From the NCBI RefSeq assembly GCF_964204645.1, contig NC_134031.1, positions 19,465,307-19,529,306 on the forward strand: a DNA stretch of 64,000 nt. Direction: 5' to 3'. A program made the position numbers and the translations under genes. Shown in pieces: positions 36,049 through 61,253 of the stretch (its first letter is position 1; each line of letters starts with the position of its first letter). Origin of the DNA: Tubulanus polymorphus (taxonomy: Eukaryota > Nemertea > Palaeonemertea > Tubulaniformes > Tubulanidae). The notes below the pieces were generated by a model. It made no database searches. It was not told the origin of the DNA and saw only the letters and a list, made by a program, of their open reading frames with translations.

Positions 36049-39000
36049 ATGGGTGTTTTAAACTTTAATTTAGGAGTTTTAGGGCACGTTGACAGCGGAA
36101 AGACGAGTTTAGTGAAGTCACTGAGTACGATAGCGAGTACGGCGTGTTTTGATAAAAATCCGCAGAGTAAAGAGCGAGGAATTACACTCGATTTGGGATT
36201 CTCTTCATTCCTCGTCGACATACCGGCACATCTCGAGCAGGCTGCGGCAAGTGACGGTTACGATAAACTACAATTTACACTAGTTGATTGCCCTGGTCAT
36301 GCGTCCTTGATAAAAACCATTATTGGAGGTTAGTTGTCACTATCCACGTATCGGTGGCAGAAAATGGTGTTTGGAAATTGAAAATTCCAGTTTAGTACCC
36401 TTTTTAGTCTATAAGAAGTATTATTTAAAAGGTCTATTTAAAATCTTATTTAAGTCCTTGCGTAAAAGAGTTTTAACACCAATACCTTAGGTACAACTAA
36501 GTATTATGTCTATAGAGTTCCCAGCATTCTGGGGTCAAAAGAATTTTGCGTCAAGCCCCTGTGCTTTACCTGGCTAAAAAAATCTATGTTCACATTTAAG
36601 TCAGAAATAGGCTCTGATTAAAGTTTTCAGGCTAGGGGTCGGTGCAACATGCAAGGTCGGCAACCAAACTAATATCAAGTGGTTGAAATCTGCTTTTTAG
36701 GTGCTCAAATAATTGATATGATGATCCTAGTCGTCGATATTGTAAAAGGAGTCCAAACGCAAACTGCTGAATGCCTCGTGATCGGAGAGATATGTTGTGA
36801 AAAAATGATCGTCGTAATAAACAAAATTGATTTAATTCCCGAACAAAAACGCCAAGCGACTATCGATAAGGTACCGACAATTGTGGCAATATCGTGAGAT
36901 CTTATAATCAAGTAATCTATTATTGGAATTTCGCTAAAACAGAAAAGAAATTTCTAAAAAAACTTGTCAAATATTTGTTGCTATTATCGTAGATGACCAA
37001 ACGGTTGCGAAAGACGCTTGAAAGTACGAAATTTGCGGATGCGCCGATCATACCAGTGTCGGCTAAACCCGGAGGACCGGAGGTTCGTTCCTTATTAATC
37101 CTTAAACCATTTAGGGTATCTACGGGGAAGAACCATTTTCAATGATAGATATGGCGTGATAAAAAGGATGGTATTTTCATTGAATTTGAGTTAAATTGAG
37201 CAAATTTGTTCGCTGAAAAATGTTGGCTTTATGAAATCTGAGGCAAAAATAAACTTTGCTTGTACTTCCAAAATCAGCATAATTTCTAGTTCAATTTCAA
37301 TGAAGCCACTATTTTAATGTCGAGATTTCGGTGAATCATGTTAGTCCGGTCTGTTGTATAGGCCTATACGATTTTGTTAGATATTGATTCGTGGCGCCTG
37401 TAATGAATGTCGTCTATAAACAGGCTGCAGCTGGCGATGATGAAGAATCTATCGGGATTGAAAAACTCATCGAAACGATGAAACGTTTTACGTTCAATCC
37501 GAACCGTAGTTCAGGCGGTCGATTCGTGTTCGCTGTCGACCACTGTTTCTCGATTAAAGGCGTCGGTACAGTGATGACTGGTACAGCTCATTCCGGTAGT
37601 ATCGCAGTCGGTGATGTAAGTCTACTCTTCATTTTGAACACGGTGGCCACTTACGTACCTGGAAATCAGGGGAATGTTAGGGAATTTTCATTTTCTTTAA
37701 AAAAGTCTGGGAATTTTGTAAAAAAAGAAAAAAAAAATGGAAATATGTTGAGATAGCTAGATCACGCGTAAAAATCAAATAGTTCCATCTATGTCTTCAT
37801 ACTACTGACTGTGTTAATTGATTGAATTCTTAACAGATCAATTCAGGTTAAACAACTTGCATGTCAGGGAATAGTCAGGGGAAAAGCGAGTCGCATAAAA
37901 GTGGCCGCGCTGTTGAATTGATTGAGACGAACCGTTGTCACGTTTCAGATCAAGAATATTTTCGCCGTTTTCAGAAACATGTTCCATCGCTTTCATCATT
38001 TCAGAATATTGAAATTCCGTCCATGAAAGTCGTCAAAAAAGCGAAATCTATTCAAATGTTTAAACAGCCGATAGCGAGCATAAAACAGGTCGGTTATTTC
38101 AGATTCATCTCAATTTACGCATCGATATCGGATATCGGATATAAGTATCACTTTTTGATGATTATATTTAAACAGGGAGATCGCGCTGGTATTTGCGTGA
38201 CGCAATTCGACCCGAGACTGTTAGAACGCGGTCTGGTTTGTTCGCCGGGATCATTGCCGACGATCCACGCGGCGATCGTCTCCGTCCGGAAAATACCCTA
38301 TTTCAAAGGAAGCATCAACACCAAGTCGAAATTTCACATCACGCTCGGACACGAAACCGCCATGGGAAGACTGTATTTCTTCGGAAGCGCCGACGAAGAA
38401 CTGTCCCATGAAACGAAATTCAACTTCGACGTCGAGTACAAGTACCAAGACGGTTTGATCGACGTGGCTTCGAAATCATCGGAAGATAATGAGCTGGACC
38501 AGTTCAAACCTAAAATACAATATGTGCTGATTGAGTTAGAGAGAGCGGTTACATGCGCTTACGACTGTTTAGTGATCGGCTCGAGATTGGACACCGATAT
38601 ACATTTAAACACGTGTCGTCTGGCGTTCCACGGTCGTCTGCTCGTTGCGATCACCGACGCCGACTACCGGCGCTCGGTGCTGCCGACGTTGAGGATTTAC
38701 AAGAATAAAAGTCGCGAAGGCGTCGTCGAGAGAATACACGACGAATACACGGTGATCGGGCGATCGTTGTTCAAGAAAGAGAGCAACTTGAACGCGTTTA
38801 TCGGACTGAAAGTGTCGTTATCCACCGGAGAACGCGGCGTCATCGAGGCCGGATTCGGGCAAAGCGGAAAATTCAAAGTGCGAATACCAGGTTCGAATCT
38901 ATATTGACAGCGGTTAGATAATCGATCTTTTTAAATCGTGGGTTCATAAATTAGTACAGATATCGCCGGGCTTATCCGACATGAATTGTGATAATGTACG

Positions 39001-39271
39001 AATTATTGCGTACAGTCACAATAGACAAATAGCCCTTACACTGGCGCGTGCAGATCATATAATTGAAACCCACTATATAGATTTTTGAATGATTAAAAAC
39101 GAAATTTATTGGTCAGAAGTTAAATTATTAAACGACGTTTGGTAATATCTTTAGAGAACATCGTCAGGTGTGAGGGTAAAAATAAAACTTGGGCTATATA
39201 TTTCAGATGGTGTAAACGCTGATACGCAGAAACGATTTACGGCGAAGAAAAAAGGCAAGAAATCGTCCGAC

Positions 39272-39365
<94 letters not shown>

Positions 39366-39468
39366 TGGCGCGGATGCTGATGTTCCACCTGGCAGCGAAC
39401 CTGTTAAGATATTATTGAACTTTAAGCGTTATGTTTACGATCCCCAGAAGACCATGATACAAATTTGA
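36049..39468 (+). CDS. EEFSEC: Selenocysteine-specific elongation factor, frame broken in a polyalanine tract
   Basis: Seven exons: 36049-36328, 36701-36870, 36993-37082, 37424-37615, 38005-38088, 38176-38890, 39207-39468. The protein carries Sec-tRNA to the ribosome at UGA codons in selenoprotein mRNAs. GTPase motifs are all present: G1 GHVDSGKTS (12-20), RGIT (43-46), DCPGH (80-84), NKID (134-137) and VSAKPGGPE. Later blocks match the family strongly: VDHCFSIKGVGTVMTGT, GICVTQFDPRLLERGLV, KFHITLGHETAMGRL and FGQSGKFKVRIPG. The end LNFKRYVYDPQKTMIQI matches the conserved C-terminus. Exons 1-6 join in phase. Exon 7 contains (GCT)12, then CT, then (GCT)17, so the C-terminal 35 residues are one base out of frame with the start of that exon. 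The repeat may be a sequencing error. Expected length is about 597, as in vertebrates. Confidence 0.92.
37642..37909. mobile_element. MITE, GTGGCCAC family, copy 2
   Basis: In EEFSEC intron 4. It begins GTGGCCACTTACGTACCTGG and ends ATAAAAGTGGCCGCGCTG, and its interior matches 21596-21829. A long open frame that runs through it into exon 5 is accidental. Confidence 0.6.
39275..39363 (+). repeat. GCT/CTG trinucleotide repeat in EEFSEC exon 7
   Basis: Twelve GCT units, an interrupting CT, then 17 GCT units. In the coding frame it reads as polyalanine up to 39310 and as polyleucine after it. Confidence 0.95.
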
Positions 39469-40056
39469 CGAATTGATTGAAAATTTGATAGCTGTTTATA
39501 GTATATATACATGTGTAATACCACGTGCCCCGAAACGTCATAAAATTGTGCTGAAATTCGTATGTTTGATTGTTATAAAGAAGTAAAATAAAATAAATTC
39601 TAGTCATTAGAATTTTCTTATTTGTGTATGGAATCACGGAGCACCGATTCCAGAGTAAAGATCCACAGTTTATATTAAAAACGTATATTGATTGACGAAG
39701 TTCTCTGTTTGGCGAAGTTTATCTAAAACAACATCATCAGAAAAATCAAAATGACTAGTTACCGGTAAATACGATATTTTTGGATTCTCTGATAATGCAG
39801 TTTAAATAAACTCTGAACACTTTAATATCAACTGTGAGTTTATACTTGTTAACTGTTGAATACTGAGGTTTATATTAGTTTACCAGTCACTCGAATTCAT
39901 TATAAAATAGTTGACTGAGGGAGAACTTTTTATAAGGACACGACTGCATCCGCACCAGTCACTAGTTGGTGATATGATGATGAGCTCCGTTGAAACGGTG
40001 ACAAAAGATTTTATTGAATACTGAGTAAACATGAGGTACAATTGATTATCTATTTA
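39469..40056. other. Convergent 3' interval with a decayed repeat
   Basis: EEFSEC 3' UTR with AATAAA near 39590. The stretch 39680-39780 on the minus strand carries CTGATGATGTTG...AAACAGAG, a weak relative of the hairpin family; another weak relative is at 39110-39165 in the last EEFSEC intron (minus strand CTGACGATG...AAACGTCG). Confidence 0.4.
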
Positions 40057-41233
40057 TTATAATCTCCTATTGATTAACGTTGACTTTCGCCTGGTTATTT
40101 TCGGTGCGCTAGTGCCGACGATTTCAGTAATTAGAGGTAGATCTTCCGTCTGGTAGCGACGCGTAGTGTTTCTCAGTGAAGTGCCGTGTCGAGGACGGCT
40201 GTGTGTCGGTGACAAATAGTCGCTAGGTGGCGCGGGAGGTGACGATCTTTCACGAGGGTATAAATAAGGGATTCCGACGAGCTCGGCTGTGTCCGGTAGA
40301 TTCCCACCTCGGTCAGCAGCAGCAGCTGCTGGGGATGGTCTGTTTCGCTCTTTTTCCAACAGCATGAATTCGGTTCTGAAAGCTGAAAGCTCATCGCGTA
40401 ATGTAAGAAATATTTCCGAAATGTTTTCCCTAAAGCTGGCGGATTTCTCGTTGACGTCGCAGCCTGAATCTCCTCTTTCGAGCGCGGGAGGACTGAGTTT
40501 TTGCGTCGATATTTTCGGAAGCACAATTCGTTGATCCACTGAAAATATTACGAAGATTGTCAACGTAGAATATAAACGCACCGGACGAACGAACCGTAAG
40601 AACTAACTGAAGAAAACGATATCAAACCATCCTTTAATTTCGAATGTTATTTTGTTAACTATTTTCAATGGTCTATAGCTATGGCACTTGTCATCGTATC
40701 TCACTAACTATACCTTGCTGACGTCCCTTTTCCCTGTGGTAAAACGCTACCTCGGTCATTGACATCGCTTTTTTCTTTCCTTTTCGCGAGTTAACCTGTA
40801 AAAGCAATCGGTATGAATACAGTCTGGAGAATAACGAAACATATTTAGACTGTTTTCAGTTTGTAGATTTAAACCCATGTGCGTCCTCTGGTTCCGTTTA
40901 TCATCGCGTCACTGTGTAGGAGAAAGTTGCCAGAAAAAGTTATTAAACAAATAAGTAATCAGTGGATAGGAGTGATTGGAATCGGGAGTAGCCTACTCAC
41001 TCGCCGTTTTGGGTCAGGGGAGACACGTCTAGGGGGCGTGACTGAGCCATTCTTAGACGCCGGCGGTTTCTGTTTAAAGGTGACGTTGTTGTCGAGTTTG
41101 CGATATATCCAAGCGGACTTGATGGCGGTCGATGAGAGACCGAATACGCTGCTGCGATCAATAGCGACCAGTCTGTTTATTTGTGGCAACAGATTTGTGG
41201 CATCAGTGACACGTGGTTTCTTCGCTAGTTGAT
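40057..41233 (-). CDS. 3' exons of an unrecognised gene
   Basis: Two minus-strand exons. The upstream one starts at 41233 after a TTTTTCAG acceptor and is open for about 78 codons (LAKKPRVTDATNLLPQINRL at its start, then a basic Pro/Ser/Arg tail). The final exon starts at 40538 after ATATTTTCAG and runs 160 codons to the stop at 40057. The phases agree if the donor at 40996 (GTAGGC) is used; the stronger GTGAGT at 41000 would not. Residues early in the last exon form a likely coiled coil (FRENISEIFLTLRDELSAF). An Ala run (AAAAA) and a Pro-rich, Arg-rich tail follow, ending in NRRL. At least one more exon must lie upstream. I do not recognise the family. Confidence 0.5.
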
Positions 41234-41689
41234 CTGAAAAACCGATGGATCCCTGTCTATTATCTTTTCAGAATACATATAGTAAATTAGTTCGGAGGGT
41301 TTCCACATCACGAAGGTGGATTGAAAATCCTGAAATTTCCCAAACCTCGATCACGAACATGAATTTTTATTTCGCTATCGTAGACGGAAGAAGGGTGTTC
41401 ATGATTCAGCGCATGACCTTCGAATATTTTGATTGGTTACAAGATGCTGGATGTTTTCGATTAGGCCTTATACCTTACCGTCAAATTTATGATTTTTCAC
41501 GCAAATGCCATCTCCTATTATAGGCGGACAGACGGATGCCGGGAGTGGGCTAAACCCATCCATTCTTGTACATTTTATCATGGGTGGTTACCGGCGCCTA
41601 GCAATGCGGTGACAAATCCATAGTTACCGATATTGACATGCACGCAATTTAAAGGCGCTATCGTGTTGTGACGATAACAACATAACGAG

Positions 41690-41800
41690 AATCCCACAAT
41701 AATGACGAAAAAAAACAAATTCCGGAAATGTTTCATTGAGCTGTTAGTTTATTCAACGTTTCGACTATGTTCTCTTTATTCTATTGACATACACGATTCT
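41690..41800 (-). repeat. GTCGAAACGTTGAATAAA family repeat
   Basis: The minus strand reads AGTCGAAACGTTGAATAAAC, then AGCTCAATGAAACATTTCCG and CATTATTGTGGGATTCTC. The same order recurs on the minus strand at 63575-63700. Confidence 0.6.
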
Positions 41801-42230
41801 ACATTGGTAAGTTCGCGCAGAAGGTGACGGATGGAAACATTTTCTACGTCAAATTTATCAAGAAGACGAAGCCATTTTGAAACGCGCAGCTTGATATTTT
41901 TCGCCCGCGGTCACATTTTACACCAATATTGCACAAACTCCCGCCGGTAATTGGCTGTTGATATAACAATTACTGGTTAATTCAAGCATTCTTCAACGTG
42001 ACTGCGTCTTAACGATGGCTCATTGAACGCTAGATAATCGTCCGTTTTAACGCGCGAGGACTGACCGCGGTGCGGCCCCATCTGTCGCCACACACAACAG
42101 TCGCCGGTCATATTTCAGACAGCATTGGAAATCCATTTGAAGGCACAAAGCACCTGCGACATTGATCATTAGTTGTTGATATAAACGAATTTAATTCTAA
42201 CCGATACTGTAAATATCCAGTAAATATATA

Positions 42231-42321
42231 GTTAAGATTTAACTCTGAGTTAACTCATTGAAAATAAACTAACTTTAACTCAGAATTAACTCTAACTCAC
42301 AACTGTGGAACTGGGCCCTGG
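42231..42321. repeat. Foldback repeat, TTAACTCTGAGTTAA type
   Basis: GTTAAGATTTAACTCTGAGT and the following TTAACTCAGAATTAACTCTA can fold, and the right end CACAACTGTGGAACTGGGCC matches 33675-33737. The left end is degraded. Confidence 0.5.
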
Positions 42322-44287
42322 CTTCAATTTCCACCAGGTTGCGCACATTTGTGAAAATTTAACAGATAACGTAAATAGAATTACTGATGATAGATGTCGA
42401 TTTTTGAAAGGAAATTCGATAAGGCGTCAGTTTTTCGATATTTCTATGTGGTAATATTCGGTTCTACTTGATAGGGTACAACTAAATCATGTATGTGACA
42501 ATGTGAAACGAGTCACCAAAAAGACCGAACTCAAATTTAATCGAAATATTCGGTATGGCGATGCGAGGCTTTCTGCGGACTGATTGGCTTGTAAATCTGT
42601 GGTAAGCTAGTGCGCCGTGGAAAAGGTAATAAGTCTGTCAGGCGTTGATTGTTTAAGTTTTTCATTGTTTGTAGATAATAGAATGCGCGAATATTCCATC
42701 AGATTGGTGATAATAGTTTCCTCGGGATGTGAATTAACGTAAAACATGCGCTTCAAGCGATTCTGCCGTCGCCGACGATTTATTTCGCGCCCGATTTACC
42801 GTCGTAATACCGCTCGACGTTTCGTCTATTAGCGTTCACGTTTTATATTAACGAACTTGGCGGCTAACGAGCCAGAGCGAGGCTCGATCGACGGGTGCGA
42901 TAATGCGTCATTTTAGCGATCAGTCGTTCGTAAATGGACCAGATTGTCAAGTGCCCGGTAAATAGAAAATACAAGGAAACAAACTATTTCACGCCTTAAA
43001 GATAACTGCTTAACATCGTCGACAAAATCAATGATATATTATAGATCATATAACATAAAGAAAGTTATTCAGAGTTTGAATAACGCCAATTTAATTGAAT
43101 TGATCGGCAACCAGTCTAGCCCCTATATCGATGACGTAGTGCACGTCCATGCACCACGATGTTATAATAGATTGCCATTAGATTGCATTATCAAAAAGAA
43201 ATAGAATTCAATCTAAATAGAAATCAAGTCAGAAAATCTATTTAAAATGTTTAAAAATGTAAATCGTTATTTTGAAACGCCAAAATTGATGACGTAATAC
43301 ACGCACGTCGAATCACGCGCAATATCTCTTGAATGAATCGTAGTTGTCATCAATGTGTAAAAACATTTAATTTTTACGGCGATTAAAAACAAAGAAGATT
43401 GGACGAGGGAAGCCCGCGACCCGACAGATTTAGATAGAAAATATCCCGAATTGGAAATTAATCGGTGGCCGGACTATCAGAAAGGCAGGCGTCCGAACGG
43501 AAATAGGAATACCGCTGAGCGCGTTGATAGAACATTTTGAAGTCATTGTGTCCGCGCAGAGTGGTTTCTCATTAGATCGATGGACGCGCAGTTATTCAGC
43601 TTAATCAGATTGATTCCCGATAACTTCACCAAACCTCTAATTACCGAATACACCAACTATACCCACCGGCTATTAACAACACACCGCTGGATACCACATC
43701 ATTTTACTTAATTCGTGTTTTAGCTTCAGATATCTGAAGAAAACGTATCTATTGTTCCACGGGAATAAAATCGCGCGTCTGGAACGTCCGATCTTGGGGT
43801 AATCTTTCAATGATTACTCCACGGTCCGATAAACAGTTTGGTAAATTTCCGGAATAAAACGTTTTTACACCAAAATAAATCGGCAACAAAATGATCGTTG
43901 AGTTTCTACAAAGTCCTAACTGTGTGGTTTGTCATGCTTCGGGGAATTACGAGAATCAGATCCTGCACCAGGTCCTTGTTCTTACGTAGCTTTCATAAGT
44001 CGAGTGTTCCGTAAAACCCATTTCATCGCCTGCAATTGAGGTGTCATCGCTCTTCCTGTTAAACTAGTCAGAAAGATGCGACGGATAAATGCGGTCTAAT
44101 ACTGAGGTATTTTTGGTAATGCGAGAAAAACTGGTGATATATTTCTGGTCATTTACTTCACGTTACGTTTTGCCGATTGGCAGCGTTAGGCTTGATTGAC
44201 GCACAAAAGCGCGCAACCGAGTGGGAATTATGCTTATACTTTATTTTCGGGAGGTAGGTTACCCATCTGGGGCTCACGAAAATAAAG

Positions 44288-44445
44288 TCAAGCCGCCGAA
44301 TCATAAAACTTTCTCCACAAATAACGGTTGCTGAAATGCGAGTTGGCGACGGCGCTGACCTCGCACAAAATAGAATCGAATTTCGGAAATAGATCGCTAA
44401 CGAAAGTATCCGTCTGCTCATGACAAATTCTATATAGATTATAGA
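44288..44445 (-). CDS. Candidate terminal exon, unrecognised
   Basis: After an acceptor (ACTGATACAG) on the minus strand, a frame of about 52 codons runs to TGA at 44288. It reads SPQIYNLYRICHEQTDTFVS and ends in RYLWRKFYDSAA. The amphipathic, aromatic-rich composition looks like a conserved helical domain. I cannot name it. No partner exon was found upstream; it may belong to a gene that spans or nests with the homeobox gene, or be a chance frame. Confidence 0.35.
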
Positions 44446-45274
44446 TTTGTGGCGACTTATCGCAACCGATTCTCAATCTGTATCAGTTTATCACTGAAAC
44501 TAGCTGATAAATCGCTAATAGGCTTCATTCATGTCAGAATATCAACTACTTATCGAGACAAGCTTCAATTTTATCCGCGTCTTACGACGGCGCAAGTACC
44601 TCTCGCACACATCGCTTATTCGCCTAAGTTGAGCCACTCACTGCTGCTCATTACCCCTAATTTATTTATTTTTCTAATTTGCAGCCAATTTGTAGGTGAT
44701 TTACGCCGGCAGCGTTTGTCATCGCGCCAACACGCGTCGCTTCAATAACCAATAACGATGTCCTTTATCCGCGGGAAGTGGCCAATAATGTCGCGTCGAT
44801 TTCTGTTTCCAGTTTTCATTTCCTTTTTCATTCAACGAATAAACTTCGTTGGTGTCGATGGTTTGAAAAGCGGCCGGAAATTCAAGTAGCGAAAATCGCC
44901 TTAATAACGGTTTTCTTCTGGTGGTTTAAAGGCGCGAAGCGACGCACGCTAACCGTCGAAAACGGCCATCCGGCTGCCGACGAACTTCAGAGGAATGTCG
45001 AGCCACAAAAAGAGCAGCAAGCCATAAAAACAACATCTAATTAATCGTTATTTCGCCCCAAAACAGCGGGTTATTTCTTTCGTCCATAGCGATCGGTCGG
45101 GACTCGGGAATTAGAAAAGGAAAATTTAGTCATAATTCGGTCACACCGGCAAAAGCACTGGGACGACGGATATTAGAAATTCGCCGGCGTTAATAGACGC
45201 GAGGAGGAGGAGGAACTTGCGACGTGGTGGTGCAGGGTTATAGAACATTTTAGTCAAAGTTAATTTGGCAAAAG
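44446..45274. other. Upstream region of the homeobox gene
   Basis: No convincing gene. The frame 44778-45044 (+) is uninterrupted for 88 codons but lacks support. A GAGGAGGAGGAGG run lies at 45199-45212, about 60 bases before the start codon. Confidence 0.35.
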
Positions 45275-47413
<2,139 letters not shown>

Positions 47414-47970
47414 ACGACTAATCTTCCTCCGATATCTTACGGATTCAGATGTGAAAAAAACGATGTATGTGAAAACAACTTTAGTGCGTATTTCATAAAG
47501 CAATAATCTAAAATTATGATCGAGTGATTACTTTTAAAAAAATCAAATGTTATATATTCTACCAAGATATGATATGCGTAATTGGCAAATCTAGTCACAA
47601 AAATGTAAATAAATTTGCTTTCGTGGAAATAATAAGTATTCATATTGTATTCCTAAAATATGGACTGTTCAAGTTTTACTATTATATTCTGATTGCGAGG
47701 TTTTTTCTTCAACGAAGGTTTATAGTGACGCCATATACGAAATACAAGATTTCTATAAATAACCTGAATTTGTCCCTTGAATGCGCAGAGTTAAGAATGT
47801 TAAATAGTTGTCGCGTATTTGTGAGATTGTGTATGTTGTTGTTGTATGCGCCAGGGGTTAACACACGTCCGATGACTCAAGAACCGGCTGTATAGAATGC
47901 ATGGGAACTTACTCATTCCGATTCACAAAATGATGTTCAAGAGGTGATCATAGAACAACTGTTATCAGCT
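47414..47970. other. Spacer between homeobox and Ly6-like genes
   Basis: AT-rich, holding the homeobox 3' UTR (AATAAA near 47606). The frame 47524-47895 is unsupported. Confidence 0.4.
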
Positions 47971-48793
47971 ATGGATCCAAAATTCGAAGCGTTAATGTTG
48001 TTATTATCCTGGATTTCACTTACGAAAGGTGAGGTACATAACACCTTAAGGAAAAGGTGATTAGTGAATTTGTCCATAACCGATCAAACGAATAGGACAG
48101 GGAGGTTCTCTTGCCCGAATACGAGACAATGTTCGAGTTCCAAAAACGGCTAGACTCTCACATTCCTGCCTCCCGTATATTCGGTTGCCATTATTCTAGT
48201 GTTGCATCTGGTAATTCAGTCGCACACTCAAACGATAGAACAGAATATTCTGACATTTTGCTACACTCTAACTCTAGAAGTTTCGCTTTTCTCGAATGAA
48301 TCGGATTTTATGTTGTATACATCACTTCAGGTGAGGGCACGTCAGTAGAAATACGTCACTGCTATGCGTGTACCTATACGCACGATATCCTGACGTCAGA
48401 GAGTCTTCGGTGTAGCGATACCAACGTCACTAAACAGCTAAAACCTTTACAATGTCCGGCTGGTAAAGACGTCTGCGTGGTAGGTCAAGGTCAACCGTAA
48501 ACAAAAATGGATTTTCATTCATCTGACTTTGAAAATACCATGTACCCCGACACTCATTTCAGATTCAAACGAGGACACTATTGAATGGAAGCGTCATCGA
48601 AAAATACAGGGATTGCATGTTCAGAAAAAACTGCGCAAACTCCGTGCGTCTTTCCATCGACGAGAGGTCAACGCGTACGATGAGCTGTTGCACTATCGAT
48701 GGTTGCAACAGCGGTCATCTTTTCAATCTCAGTAAATTAGCCGCGATGTCAGAAATATTAGGGTTTATCATATTTTCACTACGCGGCACATGA
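47971..48793 (+). CDS. Ly6/uPAR (three-finger fold) surface protein
   Basis: Three exons, 47971-48028, 48331-48479 and 48563-48793, give 145 residues. Exon 1 is a signal peptide (MDPKFEALMLLLSWISLTKG). The mature part has ten cysteines in the Ly6/uPAR order: CYAC near the N-terminus, single cysteines in the middle, then a C-terminal CC followed by CN (SCCTIDGCN). An N-glycosylation site (NVT) lies in the first loop. The C-terminal 25 residues are hydrophobic (MSEILGFIIFSLRGT at the end), consistent with a GPI-attachment signal. Such proteins act at the cell surface, for example in receptor modulation or septate-junction assembly; the specific role is unknown. Signal peptide, single domain and GPI-type tail argue for an endogenous surface protein. 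Confidence 0.75.
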
Positions 48794-49011
48794 CAAATAC
48801 AACATTAATCGATTTAGATTATACTGAAATAGAGTTTATTAATATCCAATTCAGCGTTTAGATTTGAGACACAACAAGCAAATAATAAACCGTACGAACA
48901 AATCAAAACTATCATCAATCATAGATGAAATGATAAGATTCCGTGATATAGATTTATTTACCTGAATGGAATCTGATATCATCTGGTTTAGAATTCATTG
49001 GTACGGTTGAT

Positions 49012-51602
<2,591 letters not shown>

Positions 51603-52055
51603 ATGAATATGACAATGCTAATAAAAGTTTAATTTATCATTTAAAATCAAAACTAGTTCGAGAGATGAGTCTTGCAAAAAGTTATACTTTCAGTAATTTT
51701 TCCAATTGTACAATACGATGTAGATGGAGATGGCGCCGACATCTTGCAAGTGTAACCAATCATTCTTAATCGTTGCACTATTGCAATAATTGTTATTGGA
51801 TTCTTGTTTTGATTCTATTCAAACACATTTTGTTTTACACGTATTAAGCGTTCATGTAACCGTTAATTGATTGTTCTATCATGGAGATAATCATAATTCG
51901 TTGATGAAAGGAATTCTGTCGATATCAGAATTATACCTCCGTGAATCGGATCGAGCAACAGCTTTCTATTTGCTCATTAGTTGTTGTTATTCGACATAAA
52001 ACAGCGTTTGGCCCTTCGAAAATTATTCTGGAGGAAGTCATCGTCTGATCAAGAT
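51603..52055. other. Spacer before the GON-EGF gene
   Basis: AT-rich spacer of about 450 bp. Nothing recognisable apart from the protease polyadenylation signal. Confidence 0.4.

Positions 52056-61253
<9,198 letters not shown>

Larger units (their letters stand above)
41234..44287. other. Probable long intron or intergenic interval
   Basis: No supported exon in about 3 kb. Recognisable items are a repeat at 41690-41800 of the GTCGAAACGTTGAATAAA family (minus strand) and a foldback repeat at 42231-42321. Confidence 0.35.

Noticed and set aside
37861-38907. Single 348-codon open frame as a gene
   Set aside because: It runs through intron sequence including a MITE; only 38005-38088 and 38176-38890 are exons of EEFSEC.
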